Positions 54,465 to 62,687 are shown, counted from the stretch's first letter. The stretch: 64,000 nucleotides of DNA from an uncultured Oscillospiraceae bacterium (GCA_934565795.1 CAKTIM010000010.1:10148-74147); one strand, 5' to 3'. Translations and numbers: made by a program. The notes: a model not told the origin generated them from the letters alone.

Positions 54465-54917
54465 TTAGAACAGAAGCCCGATCATTATACCAACTGCAAG
54501 ACACACCGCGCCAAGAACGGCAAATTCCATCGGATTCCGAAGGTAGCGCACCCGCACGACCCGCTTGACAACCGGCTTTTCGACCGTGCGCTCCACTGTT
54601 TGAATTACCGGCTTCTCCACATATTTGACCACCGGCTTTTCCACCGTTTTTTCCACGATCTTTTCCCGAATCTCCGGGACAGGGACATTGATATAGAGCC
54701 TTTCCACCTTTTTCTTTGGTATTTTCCCGGTGGCAAGGAATTCTACGTCGGTATTCAGCACATCCGCCAACTGAATGAGACGGATGGTATCGGGGCTGGA
54801 GGTGTCATTTTCCCATTTGCTGACTGCCTGCCTGGAAACCTCCAGCAGCGAGGCAAGCTGCCCCTGAGACAGGTCGGCCTTTTTCCGAAGATCCGTAATG
54901 CGCTCTCCAATCGACAT
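54465..54917 (-). CDS. XRE-type HTH protein with VEKPV repeats and a C-terminal membrane helix
   Basis: A 150-residue protein. Residues 1-65 are an XRE helix-turn-helix (ERITDLRKKADLSQGQLASLLEVSRQAVSKWENDTSSPD). Residues about 85-122 are short repeats of the form EKTVEKPVVKYVEKPVIQTVERTVEKPVVK, and the last 20 residues (AVLGAVCLAVGIMIGLLF) form one membrane helix. A DNA-binding head tethered to the membrane by an extended repeat linker is unusual. Start at 54917 has gagga upstream. Function unknown. Confidence 0.8.
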   Translation of the reverse strand: MSIGERITDLRKKADLSQGQLASLLEVSRQAVSKWENDTSSPDTIRLIQLADVLNTDVEFLATGKIPKKKVERLYINVPVPEIREKIVEKTVEKPVVKYVEKPVIQTVERTVEKPVVKRVVRVRYLRNPMEFAVLGAVCLAVGIMIGLLF

Positions 54918-54996
54918 GCGGCAGTCCTCGCTTTCAAATAATGTCAACTTTTGGTCGCGATTCCTATTATATGACATTATTTTTGCAAAATCAACT

Positions 54997-55998
54997 CTAT
55001 TTCTCGGAGAAATCGAGTTTGGAGAGGGGATTGGCCTCAGCCGCGATTTTCAGCTCTGTGTTTTCAATGTGCGTATAAATCTGTGTGGTATTCAGGTTCT
55101 CGTGCCCCAGTACCTCCTGAACGGTTTTGACGTCGACACCGCCGGAGAGCATCATGGTCGCGGCCGTGTGTCGGAGCTTGTGCGCCGAAAACTGGGTGGA
55201 ATCCAGCCCCGCTTGAAGCAGCGCCTTTTTCACCAGACGGTGCACTGCTGTCACGCTGATTCGGTTGCCGTCCCTGGAGCCGAAAAGCGCCCGGTTATCG
55301 CTCAAGACCTTTTCATTACGCTCAACCATATAGGCATCGATCGCTTTTCGGCAGGCGGAGCCAAAGTAGACGATGCGCTCTTTGTTGCCTTTGCCCACAA
55401 CGCGGATTCGATCCTCATATACATCCGTCAGATTCAGCCCCACAAGCTCGCTGCGCCGGATGCCGCAGTTTAGGAACAGCATCAGTATAGCGTAGTCCCG
55501 CTTTTCGTTCGCGCCAGACACGGCTTGCAGCAGCGCAGCTGATTGCTCCATGGTCAGATACTTGGGTAGACTCTTGCGCAGCTTGGGATATTCCAAATCT
55601 GCAACAGGGTTTTCGGATAACTGCTTGGTTCGTACTGTCAGGTATTTATAAAAGGATTTGATTGCCGAGAGCTTGCGCGCTCTAGACGCGGCAGAAATGC
55701 CATGATCCGTCATCGGAACATCCGGGTTCAGCGGACGGTCATTGGCAAGGTAGGAAAGAAAATCAAATATATCACTCGTGTCAATGTCCCGAATGAAGCT
55801 CAAATCCACGTCCTTGATACTGATGGTTTCCAAATCCGTATTGATCGGCATATCATTGCGCATCAGCTTTATAAAGCGCAGGAACAGCCGTAAGTCCAAA
55901 TAATACTCGGAAATCGTCAATGGAGACTGGCCCTTGATGGTTTCGTGATAGACAAGAAACTCCCGCAGAATCTGCGGGCAATCACTGTAGCGCTGCAT
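54997..55998 (-). CDS. Tyrosine recombinase (XerC-like)
   Basis: A 333-residue integrase-fold enzyme. The N-terminal SAM-like domain (about 10-130) is followed by the catalytic part with the first arginine in NCGIRRSELVGLNLTD (about 180), lysine in KGNKERIV, HKLRHTAATMML (about 270) and GHENLNTTQIYTH with the nucleophile tyrosine. Chromosome-dimer resolution is the likely role, since no mobile-element partners flank it; a second recombinase lies at 58188. A GAACGCAAC palindrome sits 56 bp upstream. Confidence 0.9.
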   Translation of the reverse strand: MQRYSDCPQILREFLVYHETIKGQSPLTISEYYLDLRLFLRFIKLMRNDMPINTDLETISIKDVDLSFIRDIDTSDIFDFLSYLANDRPLNPDVPMTDHGISAASRARKLSAIKSFYKYLTVRTKQLSENPVADLEYPKLRKSLPKYLTMEQSAALLQAVSGANEKRDYAILMLFLNCGIRRSELVGLNLTDVYEDRIRVVGKGNKERIVYFGSACRKAIDAYMVERNEKVLSDNRALFGSRDGNRISVTAVHRLVKKALLQAGLDSTQFSAHKLRHTAATMMLSGGVDVKTVQEVLGHENLNTTQIYTHIENTELKIAAEANPLSKLDFSEK

Positions 55999-56053
55999 AG
56001 AAAACGCCTCCTGATTCCGTTGATGGGTTTATTATAGCACATTTCTATTCCGA

Positions 56054-56085
56054 ACGCAACAAAATTTTTATTTTGTTGCGTTCAC
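56054..56085. repeat. Perfect inverted repeat GAACGCAACAAAA
   Basis: Two 13-base arms (gaacgcaacaaaa and its complement) flank a 6-base centre. It lies 56 bp upstream of the minus-strand recombinase gene. It could be an operator, or a hairpin in an upstream minus-strand transcript. Confidence 0.6.
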
Positions 56086-56390
56086 TGAGTCGAAGCATAC
56101 AAAGAGCTTATTATATACCCAAAGTGCTTCCCCTGTCGCTTTACGTCGAGCTTAATTCACATTCCATTCGCCAGGGGCCGATTTTTTATTACAGGTGGGC
56201 TTCTCCTAGCTCGATGTGCACAAATGCATCATATCTGCGCCAGTCCGCGCGATGTTAAAAAAACTTTTCAAATTCTTTTTTAGAGAAAAAATCTAACAAT
56301 TGGTTTTATTTCGATTTGTTTTCTGCAATGCTCTACCCTCTTTTTCTGATTTATCGGATTTCTTTGATTTCAATTGGGCAAAAAATAATC

Positions 56391-56419
56391 TTTACTTTTG
56401 GTGTCATAAACTGTAAAAT
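56391..56419 (+). promoter_or_regulatory. Putative pfkA promoter
   Basis: TTTACT (56391-56396) and TAAAAT (56414-56419) are 17 bp apart, about 39 bp before the pfkA start. Confidence 0.6.
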
Positions 56420-56457
56420 ATGAGCGTCTGAAATTCTTCCTCAGGAGGCATAAGATT

Positions 56458-57429
56458 ATGAGCATTAAAAGAATCGGTGTGCTCACCAGCGGCGGGGATG
56501 CTCCCGGTATGAATCCCTGCGTCCGTGCTGTTGTTCGTACTGCTATTTATCATGGAATTGAGTGCTATGGAATCCGGCGCGGCTGGAATGGTTTGATTAC
56601 CGGCGATGTGGTTCGGCTGGACGAAAAAAGCGTCGCGCACACCATCAATCGCGGCGGCACCATTCTCTATACTGCCCGCAGCCAGGAATTCATGACGGAC
56701 GAGGGCCGCCGTCGCGCCGTTTCCACCTGCAAGTTCCTGGGCCTGGACGGCATCATTGCCATTGGCGGCGACGGAACGTTCCGCGGCGCGCGGGAACTGA
56801 GCAAATATGGGATCAACGTCATCGGCATCCCCGGCACCATCGACAACGATATCAGCTGCACCAACTACTGCATCGGCTTCGATACCGCAGCCAACACTGC
56901 AATTGAGTGCATCGATAAGCTGCGCGACACCATGCAGTCCCACGAGCGCTGCTCCGTGGTGGAGGTGATGGGCCGCAATGCCGGTTACCTGGCAATGTAT
57001 GTCGGCCTGGCCTGCGGCGCGACTGCCGTGCTGGTGCCGGAGGAGCCCATTGATTTTGAGCGGGACGTGATTGAAAAAATTCGTCAGGCCCGGTTCAATG
57101 GCTTTACCCATTACATGATCGTGGTCGCCGAGGGCGCCGGTTCTGCCGCAGACATTGCCGCCAGGATCAAGGATGCCATCGATCTGGATCCTCGCGTGAC
57201 GGTGCTCGGCCACATTCAGCGCGGTGGCAGCCCCACAGGGCGTGACCGCGTGAATGCCACCAAAATGGGCTACCTGGCCGTGGAGCTGCTGCTGGCCGGA
57301 AAGACCAACCGCATCGTCTGCACTCATGACGGCACCTTCTCCGATGTTGACATTGATGAGGGCCTCGCCATGAAGAAAGGCATTCAGCAGATGGAAGTGG
57401 ATGTTCTGGCCGCCATGACCGGCATCTAA
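56458..57429 (+). CDS. pfkA: ATP-dependent 6-phosphofructokinase
   Basis: Phosphorylates fructose 6-phosphate to the 1,6-bisphosphate, the committed step of glycolysis. 323 residues. It has GVLTSGGDAPGMNPCVRAVVR at the start, GGDGTFRGA (the GGDG form typical of ATP use, not GGDD), GIPGTIDNDI with the catalytic aspartate, EVMGRNAGYLA and GHIQRGGSPTGRDR. An aggaggcataag site precedes the ATG. The foldback repeat copy 3 begins at its stop codon. Confidence 0.95.
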   Translation: MSIKRIGVLTSGGDAPGMNPCVRAVVRTAIYHGIECYGIRRGWNGLITGDVVRLDEKSVAHTINRGGTILYTARSQEFMTDEGRRRAVSTCKFLGLDGIIAIGGDGTFRGARELSKYGINVIGIPGTIDNDISCTNYCIGFDTAANTAIECIDKLRDTMQSHERCSVVEVMGRNAGYLAMYVGLACGATAVLVPEEPIDFERDVIEKIRQARFNGFTHYMIVVAEGAGSAADIAARIKDAIDLDPRVTVLGHIQRGGSPTGRDRVNATKMGYLAVELLLAGKTNRIVCTHDGTFSDVDIDEGLAMKKGIQQMEVDVLAAMTGI

Positions 57430-57592
57430 GGAACCTCTGAATAAATCGCCTGCGGCCGGACAGCGGGTCTTTTGCCCCATGCCGCAGGGTGAAAAATGGG
57501 AAATACATATAGTATTCCTCCATTTTTCATCCTTTGCCTGGAAACAAAGCCCCTCGCTGCCAGCTCTTGCCGATTTAATCAGAGCTTGCCTA
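57427..57592 (-). repeat. Dispersed foldback repeat, copy 3
   Basis: About 166 bp, matching the reverse complement of copy 1 at most positions. The left end supplies the TAA stop of pfkA. Ends are ctctgaataaatcg and cgatttaatcagag, with an internal fold (gaaaaatggg against ccatttttcatcc). Confidence 0.75.
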
Positions 57593-57613
57593 GCTTTCTG
57601 CTAAGAAGTTTTT

Positions 57614-57648
57614 TGACCGCTGCCATTTTGTAGGCAGCGGTCATTTTT
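57614..57648 (+). terminator. Intrinsic terminator behind pfkA
   Basis: The stem tgaccgctgcc/ggcagcggtca is followed by tttttgc. Confidence 0.75.
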
Positions 57649-57672
57649 GCAATCTGGAAAATTTAGAGGGTC

Positions 57673-58065
57673 TTAGAAGTGAATAACCTCATCCGGCTTT
57701 GTGAAGGAGGAAAATACGGCGGTGGCGTTCTTAAAATAGAGCACCATTGTATTTCCGTCGTCCGGGTCATAGAGTGCTTTCAGGGACGGATACGCCTCAA
57801 GCATGGATACTCTGGCCTCCCGGCGGTCGTCCTCTACCAGCTCGCCAGAGACACGGAGCCATTCTCCACCGTGCATCGCGCAAAGCTCTACGTGGGAATT
57901 TGCCGCAATCTGAGCGGCTACCTTTTTCTTTTTGCCGGTCTGAATGTACAGCTTTCCCTCAAAGATATGTGCCGTCCCGAAGGGACGAACCCGAGGCTGA
58001 TTTCCCTCTTCGGTGGCCAGGAAATAGTCCCCTGCTTTTTTCAAGAACTCACACACGCGCTCCAT
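57673..58065 (-). CDS. Pyridoxamine 5'-phosphate oxidase-fold protein
   Basis: A 130-residue split-barrel flavoprotein-like protein. It begins with ERVCEFLKKAGDYFLATEEGNQPRVRPFGTAHIFEGKLYIQTGKKKKVAAQI, the typical FMN-binding start of this family, followed by the WLRVSGELVEDDR strand. Members are FMN- or F420-dependent oxidoreductases of uncertain substrate. A ggaggtat site precedes the ATG. Single gene. Confidence 0.88.
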   Translation of the reverse strand: MERVCEFLKKAGDYFLATEEGNQPRVRPFGTAHIFEGKLYIQTGKKKKVAAQIAANSHVELCAMHGGEWLRVSGELVEDDRREARVSMLEAYPSLKALYDPDDGNTMVLYFKNATAVFSSFTKPDEVIHF

Positions 58066-58148
58066 TGATATACCTCCCTAATTACAATAGAAGTTGCCGC
58101 TTTTATTATAAAGTGCATCCCCTTGAAAATCAAGAAGATATGCAGGAT

Positions 58149-58190
58149 AAAAACAGCCCATCGCCATATTTCATGCGATAGGCTGTTTTA
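58149..58190 (-). terminator. Intrinsic terminator of xerD
   Basis: The stem aaacagcc/ggctgttt plus inner pairing at atcgc/gcgat overlaps the last codon of the gene; the minus-strand tail is tttttatcc. Confidence 0.75.
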
Positions 58191-59075
58191 AGCTTTTGGA
58201 TGACATTTCTGATAAACCGCCCTGATTTTCTGGTTTACCATGTGGGCATACAGCTGGGTGGAGGAAATGTCGCTATGGCCCATCAGCTCCTGGAGAGAGC
58301 CAAGATCGGCGCCGTTCTCCAGCAGATGAACAGCAAAGCTGTGCCGCAGTGTGTGGGGGGTAATTTCTTTTTCGATGCCGGCCTTGGTCTGATAGAATTT
58401 CAATATCTTCCAGAACCCCTGGCGGCTCATGCGTGTACCGCTGACATTGACAAACAGGGATGTCTGCGCCGGGTCGATGATCAAAACAGGTCTGCCCTCT
58501 TGCAGGTAATCCGACAAAGCGTGCAGGGCCGCTGGATAGAGCGGAATCACACGGCTTTTCTTTTCTCCGCCGCACCTGACGACGCCCAGCTCCAGGTTCA
58601 CATCGTCCACATTCAGATCGATCAGCTCCGACACCCGCATGCCGGTGGCATACATGACCTCGAGCATTGCTTTGTCCCGGTAGCCCTTGGAGTCCTCACA
58701 TACAGGCTGGGCCAGCAGCAGCTCCACCTCTTTCCCGGTGAGAATCTGGGGGAGCTTCTTCTGCCCGCGCTCCACGTGGATATCGCTGAGCACTGGCGAC
58801 GCTTTCACCGCACCGGCTGAAACTGCGTAGGCGTAAAAATTCTTTAAGCTGGCCAGCGATCTGGACGCCGTCGCCCCGGACTTCCCCTGGGATTGAATGT
58901 ACGCCAAGTAATCGCTTACATCACCGCTGGTCACATCCAGGATATCTTCCTCCTCCTTCTGATGCAGCCAGTCGATGAATTGACGAATGTCACGCATATA
59001 GGAGGATACGGTATTGCCGGATGCTTGCTTTACCTTTACAAGGTAATCCTCATAAGAATGAATCAAGTCTAGCAT
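58188..59075 (-). CDS. xerD: Tyrosine recombinase XerD
   Basis: A 295-residue site-specific recombinase of typical XerD length. The N-terminal SAM-like domain ends near residue 105; catalytic residues are in YATGMRVSELIDLNVDDV, GGEKKSRVIPL, ITPHTLRHSFAVHLLENGADLGSLQELMGHSDISSTQLYAHM. It resolves chromosome dimers at dif together with a partner, plausibly the recombinase at 54997. Start at 59075 is followed at once by LDLIHSYEDYLVKVKQAS, normal for the family. Confidence 0.92.
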   Translation of the reverse strand: MLDLIHSYEDYLVKVKQASGNTVSSYMRDIRQFIDWLHQKEEEDILDVTSGDVSDYLAYIQSQGKSGATASRSLASLKNFYAYAVSAGAVKASPVLSDIHVERGQKKLPQILTGKEVELLLAQPVCEDSKGYRDKAMLEVMYATGMRVSELIDLNVDDVNLELGVVRCGGEKKSRVIPLYPAALHALSDYLQEGRPVLIIDPAQTSLFVNVSGTRMSRQGFWKILKFYQTKAGIEKEITPHTLRHSFAVHLLENGADLGSLQELMGHSDISSTQLYAHMVNQKIRAVYQKCHPKA

Positions 59076-59696
59076 GAACCAGTTAACCTCTACTCTATTG
59101 AATAATCTCTTTCAGCCCGCCCTGCCGGCAAGCGAAAGGAATCTGCCCCTCTCAAGCAAAATAGATTGCACTTCCCCCACTGCTTCGGGGACAAGATGCA
59201 ATTTAAAATATAATCAGCTTGAGAAGCTGAAGAATCCAAATTAGAAGATAAAGAAAATCCGGCTCAAATCACTGCGCGGCAGAGCGTACCAACAATCGCT
59301 CAAGGAAATAATAAATCAACTACACCCACACAAACACCCCTGCCTCCAAGCACAGCAAAAGCAAAACCACACACGAACCGATTATGCATACAGCAGGGAA
59401 AATATGCACACTGTTTTTTGATACAGACATACTATACTCCATTTTTTACAAAAATTCAAGCTTTTTGTAAAAAACAGGATAGATTTGTAGATTATGACAA
59501 GATTTATGTTAACATTGTTATGTCAACACCCGACTTATCTGAACGTTTGTTTTTACCATTTTCGATTAAATCAACAACATCTAGCGGTCTATAGTGTGCA
59601 GAATCACTAAATATTGATTTCTGCATGTAATCCTGCATTTTTGACTTTACGCGTAAATTTAATTTACCCGTATGCGCGTTTTGTACATTTTTACGG
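59076..59696. other. Gene-poor AT-rich region with hairpins
   Basis: About 620 bp without a convincing gene. Visible are an imperfect GC-rich hairpin (59164-59207, attgca..atgcaat), a perfect AT-rich palindrome (59442-59474) and several short inverted words around 59480-59520. A 44-codon minus-strand frame (59504-59638) has no good binding site and is not called. Confidence 0.5.
59442..59474. repeat. Perfect AT-rich inverted repeat
   Basis: Two 13-base arms (ttttttacaaaaa and its complement) flank ttcaagc. With T-runs on both strands it could also terminate weakly; the regulatory alternative is a binding site. Confidence 0.5.
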
Positions 59697-60116
59697 CTAT
59701 CTTCTCTTTCTTCGCCTTGTTTTCCCCTGCTGTGGCGTGCCGTGGAGTAGTCCAGCCAGCGCTGTACCACCTGCCGCAAGGAGCGCCGGAAGCCACATCG
59801 AATCCAGCCTTCCGCCAAAAAGGAGCAGCGCCGCAATTAGAAGCGTGCATAGATAAATCGTGCCAGACAGTGCACAGACCATCATCTTTCGGCGGCCTAC
59901 AAGTCTGCTGGAGATCACCGCCCCCAGATAAGCGGACAGGAACAGTACAGCCATTGCTCCGCAGCCCATTGTCCCCCACCCTGCCCTTCCGTTCAGGATC
60001 AGCATCGCAAGCACCATGCACGTTATCACCGTGACCAGCATTTCCGCCAGCCACCCCATTGCAAGGCCGACGGGTATTGACTTTGTCGTACCGCTTGGCT
60101 TTCGATTCACAACCAT
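59697..60116 (-). CDS. TIGR04086-type four-helix membrane protein
   Basis: A 139-residue protein with four hydrophobic segments (about 20-40, 48-66, 78-98 and 105-125) and a very basic tail (KTRRRKRR). The arrangement GWLAEMLVTVITCMVLAMLI, then GCGAMAVLFLSAYLGAVISSRLVGRRKM, fits the TIGR04086 family of uncharacterised clostridial membrane proteins. Single gene, divergent from the permease pair. Confidence 0.8.
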   Translation of the reverse strand: MVVNRKPSGTTKSIPVGLAMGWLAEMLVTVITCMVLAMLILNGRAGWGTMGCGAMAVLFLSAYLGAVISSRLVGRRKMMVCALSGTIYLCTLLIAALLLFGGRLDSMWLPALLAAGGTALAGLLHGTPQQGKTRRRKRR

Positions 60117-60160
60117 GTTCAGCCACGCTCCTTTCCTCTCATCTATATTCCCGCAAGGGC

Positions 60161-60583
60161 GTGGACATTCTCAACGCAAGAGAATACATTCCCGTTTCTG
60201 TGGCATCCTTTTCCTGGGAGGGATGCTATATTTCAATTGTACGCTACGCCGCCATCGGCTTTGCTGCAGGCACGGTTACCGGCGTCCTCGGCTCCGGCGG
60301 CGGGCTTGTGCTCATTCCGCTGCTCTCTGTTTTCTGTGTCGAGGACGAGGAAACGCTGTTCCCCCGGTCGCTGAGCATCATGCTGCCCATCTGTGTTTGC
60401 TCATTGCTTGTTCAGTACCGCACGTCGCCCCCTCCCCTGCCCGGTATGGCTCCGTATCTGATTGGCGGGGCGATCGGAGGCGTACTGTCCGCGCTCATTG
60501 GCAAGCGTGTTCCGCTTACCTGGCTGCATCGTTTTTTCGGCCTTATTCTGCTATGGAGTGGATTCAGATGTCTTTTTTCCTGA
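60161..60583 (+). CDS. TauE/SafE-family permease, first half
   Basis: About 140 residues with four hydrophobic segments and the typical opening IGFAAGTVTGVLGSGGGLVLIPLLS. Full TauE/SafE proteins have eight helices, so this is a half-size protein that should pair with the next one. The start is uncertain: GTG at 60161 or 60200 lacks a good site, while a good gggaggg at 60216 points to a non-standard ATT start at about 60230 in this frame. Substrate (sulfite or another organic anion) unknown. Confidence 0.7.
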   Translation: MDILNAREYIPVSVASFSWEGCYISIVRYAAIGFAAGTVTGVLGSGGGLVLIPLLSVFCVEDEETLFPRSLSIMLPICVCSLLVQYRTSPPPLPGMAPYLIGGAIGGVLSALIGKRVPLTWLHRFFGLILLWSGFRCLFS

Positions 60584-60945
60584 CGCTGCTGCTCAGCGCT
60601 GTGCTGGGCCTCCTATCCGGCCTTGGCGTCGGCGGCGGGAGCCTGCTGATCCTTTGGCTTACGCTGGTATGCAAAATCGATTATCCCGTCGCAAAGTATA
60701 TGAATCTTCTGTTCTTTCTCCCACCTGCCTTCATTTCGGTCGCAACGCATTTCGTTCGGAAGAAGCTGCGCATCGGGCAAATTCTCCCGGCTGCCGTTTC
60801 CGGGTGCATTGCCGCTGCCGTGTTTACCCTGCTCAGCAGCAGCTGGGATACCGGCATTCTGCGAAAGCTGTTTGGCGTGCTTTTGCTCATCACTGCGCTG
60901 CGGGAGCTTCGATACAAAAAGCAGCAGAGCGGATCAAAAGCATGA
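60568..60945 (+). CDS. TauE/SafE-family permease, second half
   Basis: A 125-residue protein with four helices that again begins with the TauE repeat, LSAVLGLLSGLGVGGGSLLILWLTLV. The ATG at 60568 has ggag nine bases upstream and overlaps the first half-gene by 16 bases, so the two should be translated together and form one heterodimeric transporter. Confidence 0.78.
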   Translation: MSFFLTLLLSAVLGLLSGLGVGGGSLLILWLTLVCKIDYPVAKYMNLLFFLPPAFISVATHFVRKKLRIGQILPAAVSGCIAAAVFTLLSSSWDTGILRKLFGVLLLITALRELRYKKQQSGSKA

Positions 60946-60960
60946 TTCGCTCTGCTGCGT
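60921..60960 (-). terminator. Terminator of ruvX
   Basis: The stem gcagcagagcg/cgctctgctgc is perfect at its ends and on the minus strand is followed by tttttg. It overlaps the last codons of the permease gene. Confidence 0.7.
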
Positions 60961-60985
60961 TACATTATAAAAGATGGCTGGGCGG

Positions 60986-61399
60986 TCATCTTTTTTTGAA
61001 TGCCAGATAGCCCTCCAGAATCAGAGAGGCCGCAACTGCATCCACGGTTTCCTTCCTCTTTTTGCCGTGATAATTGTGGACGGAGAGAATATTGTGCGCC
61101 TCCACCGTGGTACGGCGTTCATCCCACATTGCGACAGGCAGGCCGGTTGCGCTGCGCAGAAGCGCCGCGAAGTTCCGGCAAAGCTGCGCCCGGTTCCCTT
61201 CCGTACCATCCATATTTTTCGGCAGGCCGACCACGATCTCCCCTACCTGGTTTTCCTTCGCCAAGCGGACAATGTCGGCAATCAGCTTTTCCGTGTTCCG
61301 GCTGGGAAGCACCGTTGAGCTGCCTACAATGCTGCACAGCAGGTCTGAAATGGCGACCCCGGTTCTGGCGTCTCCGTAATCAATTCCCATGATCTTCAT
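60986..61399 (-). CDS. ruvX: RuvX/YqgF Holliday junction resolvase-like protein
   Basis: A 137-residue RNase H-fold nuclease. It starts KIMGIDYGDARTGVAISD with the first catalytic aspartate, has EIVVGLPKNMDGTEGNRAQLCRNFAALL near 55-85 and ends in AVAASLILEGYLAFKK, with the C-terminal aspartate in KETVDAVAA. Known roles are pre-16S rRNA 5' processing or Holliday junction resolution. A gaggatatt site lies in front. Confidence 0.93.
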   Translation of the reverse strand: MKIMGIDYGDARTGVAISDLLCSIVGSSTVLPSRNTEKLIADIVRLAKENQVGEIVVGLPKNMDGTEGNRAQLCRNFAALLRSATGLPVAMWDERRTTVEAHNILSVHNYHGKKRKETVDAVAASLILEGYLAFKKR

Positions 61400-61490
61400 T
61401 TTAATATCCTCCTGCCTCGTATTAGCCGTATTGTATCGGATTTCCCCCGAAAAAACAAGGCAGTTTTCCCTATTTTCCGCAAAAAACTTA

Positions 61491-61519
61491 TTGACTTTAC
61501 TCCCCCCCTATGCTAGAAT
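61491..61519 (+). promoter_or_regulatory. Strong promoter of the rpmG-nusG-rpl operon
   Basis: TTGACT (61491-61496) and TAGAAT (61514-61519) are 17 bp apart. An untranslated leader of about 125 bp follows before rpmG; I see no known leader motif in it. Confidence 0.78.
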
Positions 61520-61650
61520 GGCCTTACCTGTGAAAAAGGGCTGTTTTTGGTGCGCCTTTTTCAGCTTCGGAACGGTTGTTTGTAGTTGACCGTATCTAAA
61601 TCTTTCTAGCCGGAGTGGTACAGGGAGGCAATATTTAAGGAGGTGCCGTT

Positions 61651-61800
61651 ATGCGCGTTAAAGTCACTTTGAGATGCTCTGAGTGCAAGCAGAGAAACTA
61701 CAATTCCATGAAGAACAAGAAGAACGATCCTGACCGTCTCGAAATGAAGAAGTATTGCAGATTCTGCAAAAAGCACACCGTCCACACCGAGACGAAGTAA
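61651..61800 (+). CDS. rpmG: Ribosomal protein bL33
   Basis: A 49-residue large-subunit protein. It has two CXXC pairs (CSEC and CRFC), the zinc-binding form, and ends [10 protein letters not shown] as usual. A taaggagg site precedes the ATG. First gene of the operon. Confidence 0.94.
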   Translation: MRVKVTLRCSECKQRNYNSMKNKKNDPDRLEMKKYCRFCKKHTVHTETK

Positions 61801-61812
61801 GGAGGCTCCGAC

Positions 61813-62043
61813 ATGGCAGATGTGAAAAAGGAAAACTGGTTCAAGAGAACCTGGGGCAAGGTCTGCAAGTATTTCCGTGAGCTTCGCAGCGAGCTGAAAA
61901 AGGTTGTCTGGCCCACCCCCAAGCAGGTCCTGAAGAATACGGCCATTGTGGTCGGCTGCGTGGTAGCGGTCGGCGTGTTCATTTGGCTGTTCGACTTTGT
62001 GGCTCAGGTTGGTATCAACGCCCTGATTGGCGCTTTCAACTAA
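61813..62043 (+). CDS. secE: Preprotein translocase subunit SecE
   Basis: A 76-residue single-helix translocon subunit. It has the amphipathic WGKVCKYFRELRSELKKVVWPTPKQVLKNTAIVV and one membrane helix (VVGCVVAVGVFIWLFDFVA). Normal gene position before nusG. Confidence 0.94.
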   Translation: MADVKKENWFKRTWGKVCKYFRELRSELKKVVWPTPKQVLKNTAIVVGCVVAVGVFIWLFDFVAQVGINALIGAFN

Positions 62044-62053
62044 GGTACAGGTC

Positions 62054-62584
62054 ATGACGGAAACTGCAAAATGGTATGTTGTGCATACCTACTCCGGTTA
62101 CGAAAACACGGTGAAGGCAACGATCGAAAAGACCGTTGAATCCCGCCATTTGCAGGATCAGATCCTCGCCGTTTCCATCCCGCTGGAGACCGTCACCGAG
62201 ATCACCGAGTCCGGCGTCAGCAAGACGTTTGACCGCAAGGTTTATCCCGGCTATGTCCTGGTGAAGATGGTATACAGCGACGATACCTGGCACGTGATTC
62301 GGAACATTCGCGGAGTAACCGGTTTCGTAGGTTCTTCCAGCAACGACCCCACTCCCCTCACCGAAGAAGAGGTCTACGCCATGGGCGTGGAGAAGAAGGA
62401 GATCATCGTCAACTACTCCGTGGGTGATACCGTGCGGATTATGGATGGCCCCCTGACCTCGTTCACCGGCACCGTAGAGAGCATCGAGGTCGAAAACAAC
62501 TCGGTCAACGTGATCGTATCCATGTTTGGCCGCGAGACCACCGTCGAGTTTGAGCTTGACCAGGTGGAGGTTATTTCCCAGTAA
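62054..62584 (+). CDS. nusG: Transcription termination/antitermination factor NusG
   Basis: A 176-residue protein with an NGN domain (KWYVVHTYSGYENTVKATIEKTVES, then KVYPGYVLVKMVYSDDTWHVIRNIRGVTGFVG) and a KOW domain (VGDTVRIMDGPLTSFTGTVESIEVENNSVNVIVSMFGRETTVEFELDQVE). Start at 62054 has aggtacaggtc upstream. Confidence 0.95.
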   Translation: MTETAKWYVVHTYSGYENTVKATIEKTVESRHLQDQILAVSIPLETVTEITESGVSKTFDRKVYPGYVLVKMVYSDDTWHVIRNIRGVTGFVGSSSNDPTPLTEEEVYAMGVEKKEIIVNYSVGDTVRIMDGPLTSFTGTVESIEVENNSVNVIVSMFGRETTVEFELDQVEVISQ

Positions 62585-62614
62585 ACGCATCGGATCGGGC
62601 TTCCCGGCCGGAAC

Positions 62615-62665
62615 GTGGGAGGGGTGAAAGCCCCGCAAGAAATGCGCGCCGCGCATATTACCACA
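62615..62665 (+). promoter_or_regulatory. Possible ribosomal protein L1 binding site before rplK
   Basis: The gap contains gtgggagggg and, about 40 bases later, accacat. A similar GTGGGAGG..CACCAC pair lies before rplA. In bacteria, L1 represses its own operon by binding such an L1-site mimic in the mRNA; assignment here is by pattern only. Confidence 0.45.
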
Positions 62666-62687
62666 TTTTATTCAGGAGGTGCTTATT

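Larger units (their letters stand above)
55999..56457. other. Intergenic region with palindrome and pfkA promoter, no gene
   Basis: About 460 bp between divergent genes. It contains a perfect palindrome at 56054-56085 and the pfkA promoter at 56391. The rest is AT-rich without a supported gene. Confidence 0.5.

Noticed and set aside
56073..56258. 61-codon plus-strand frame before pfkA
   Set aside because: It begins inside the palindrome, lacks a binding site and has no protein-like pattern.
59504..59638. 44-codon minus-strand gene
   Set aside because: A start codon exists but the binding site is poor and nothing in the sequence resembles a known family; left as unsupported.
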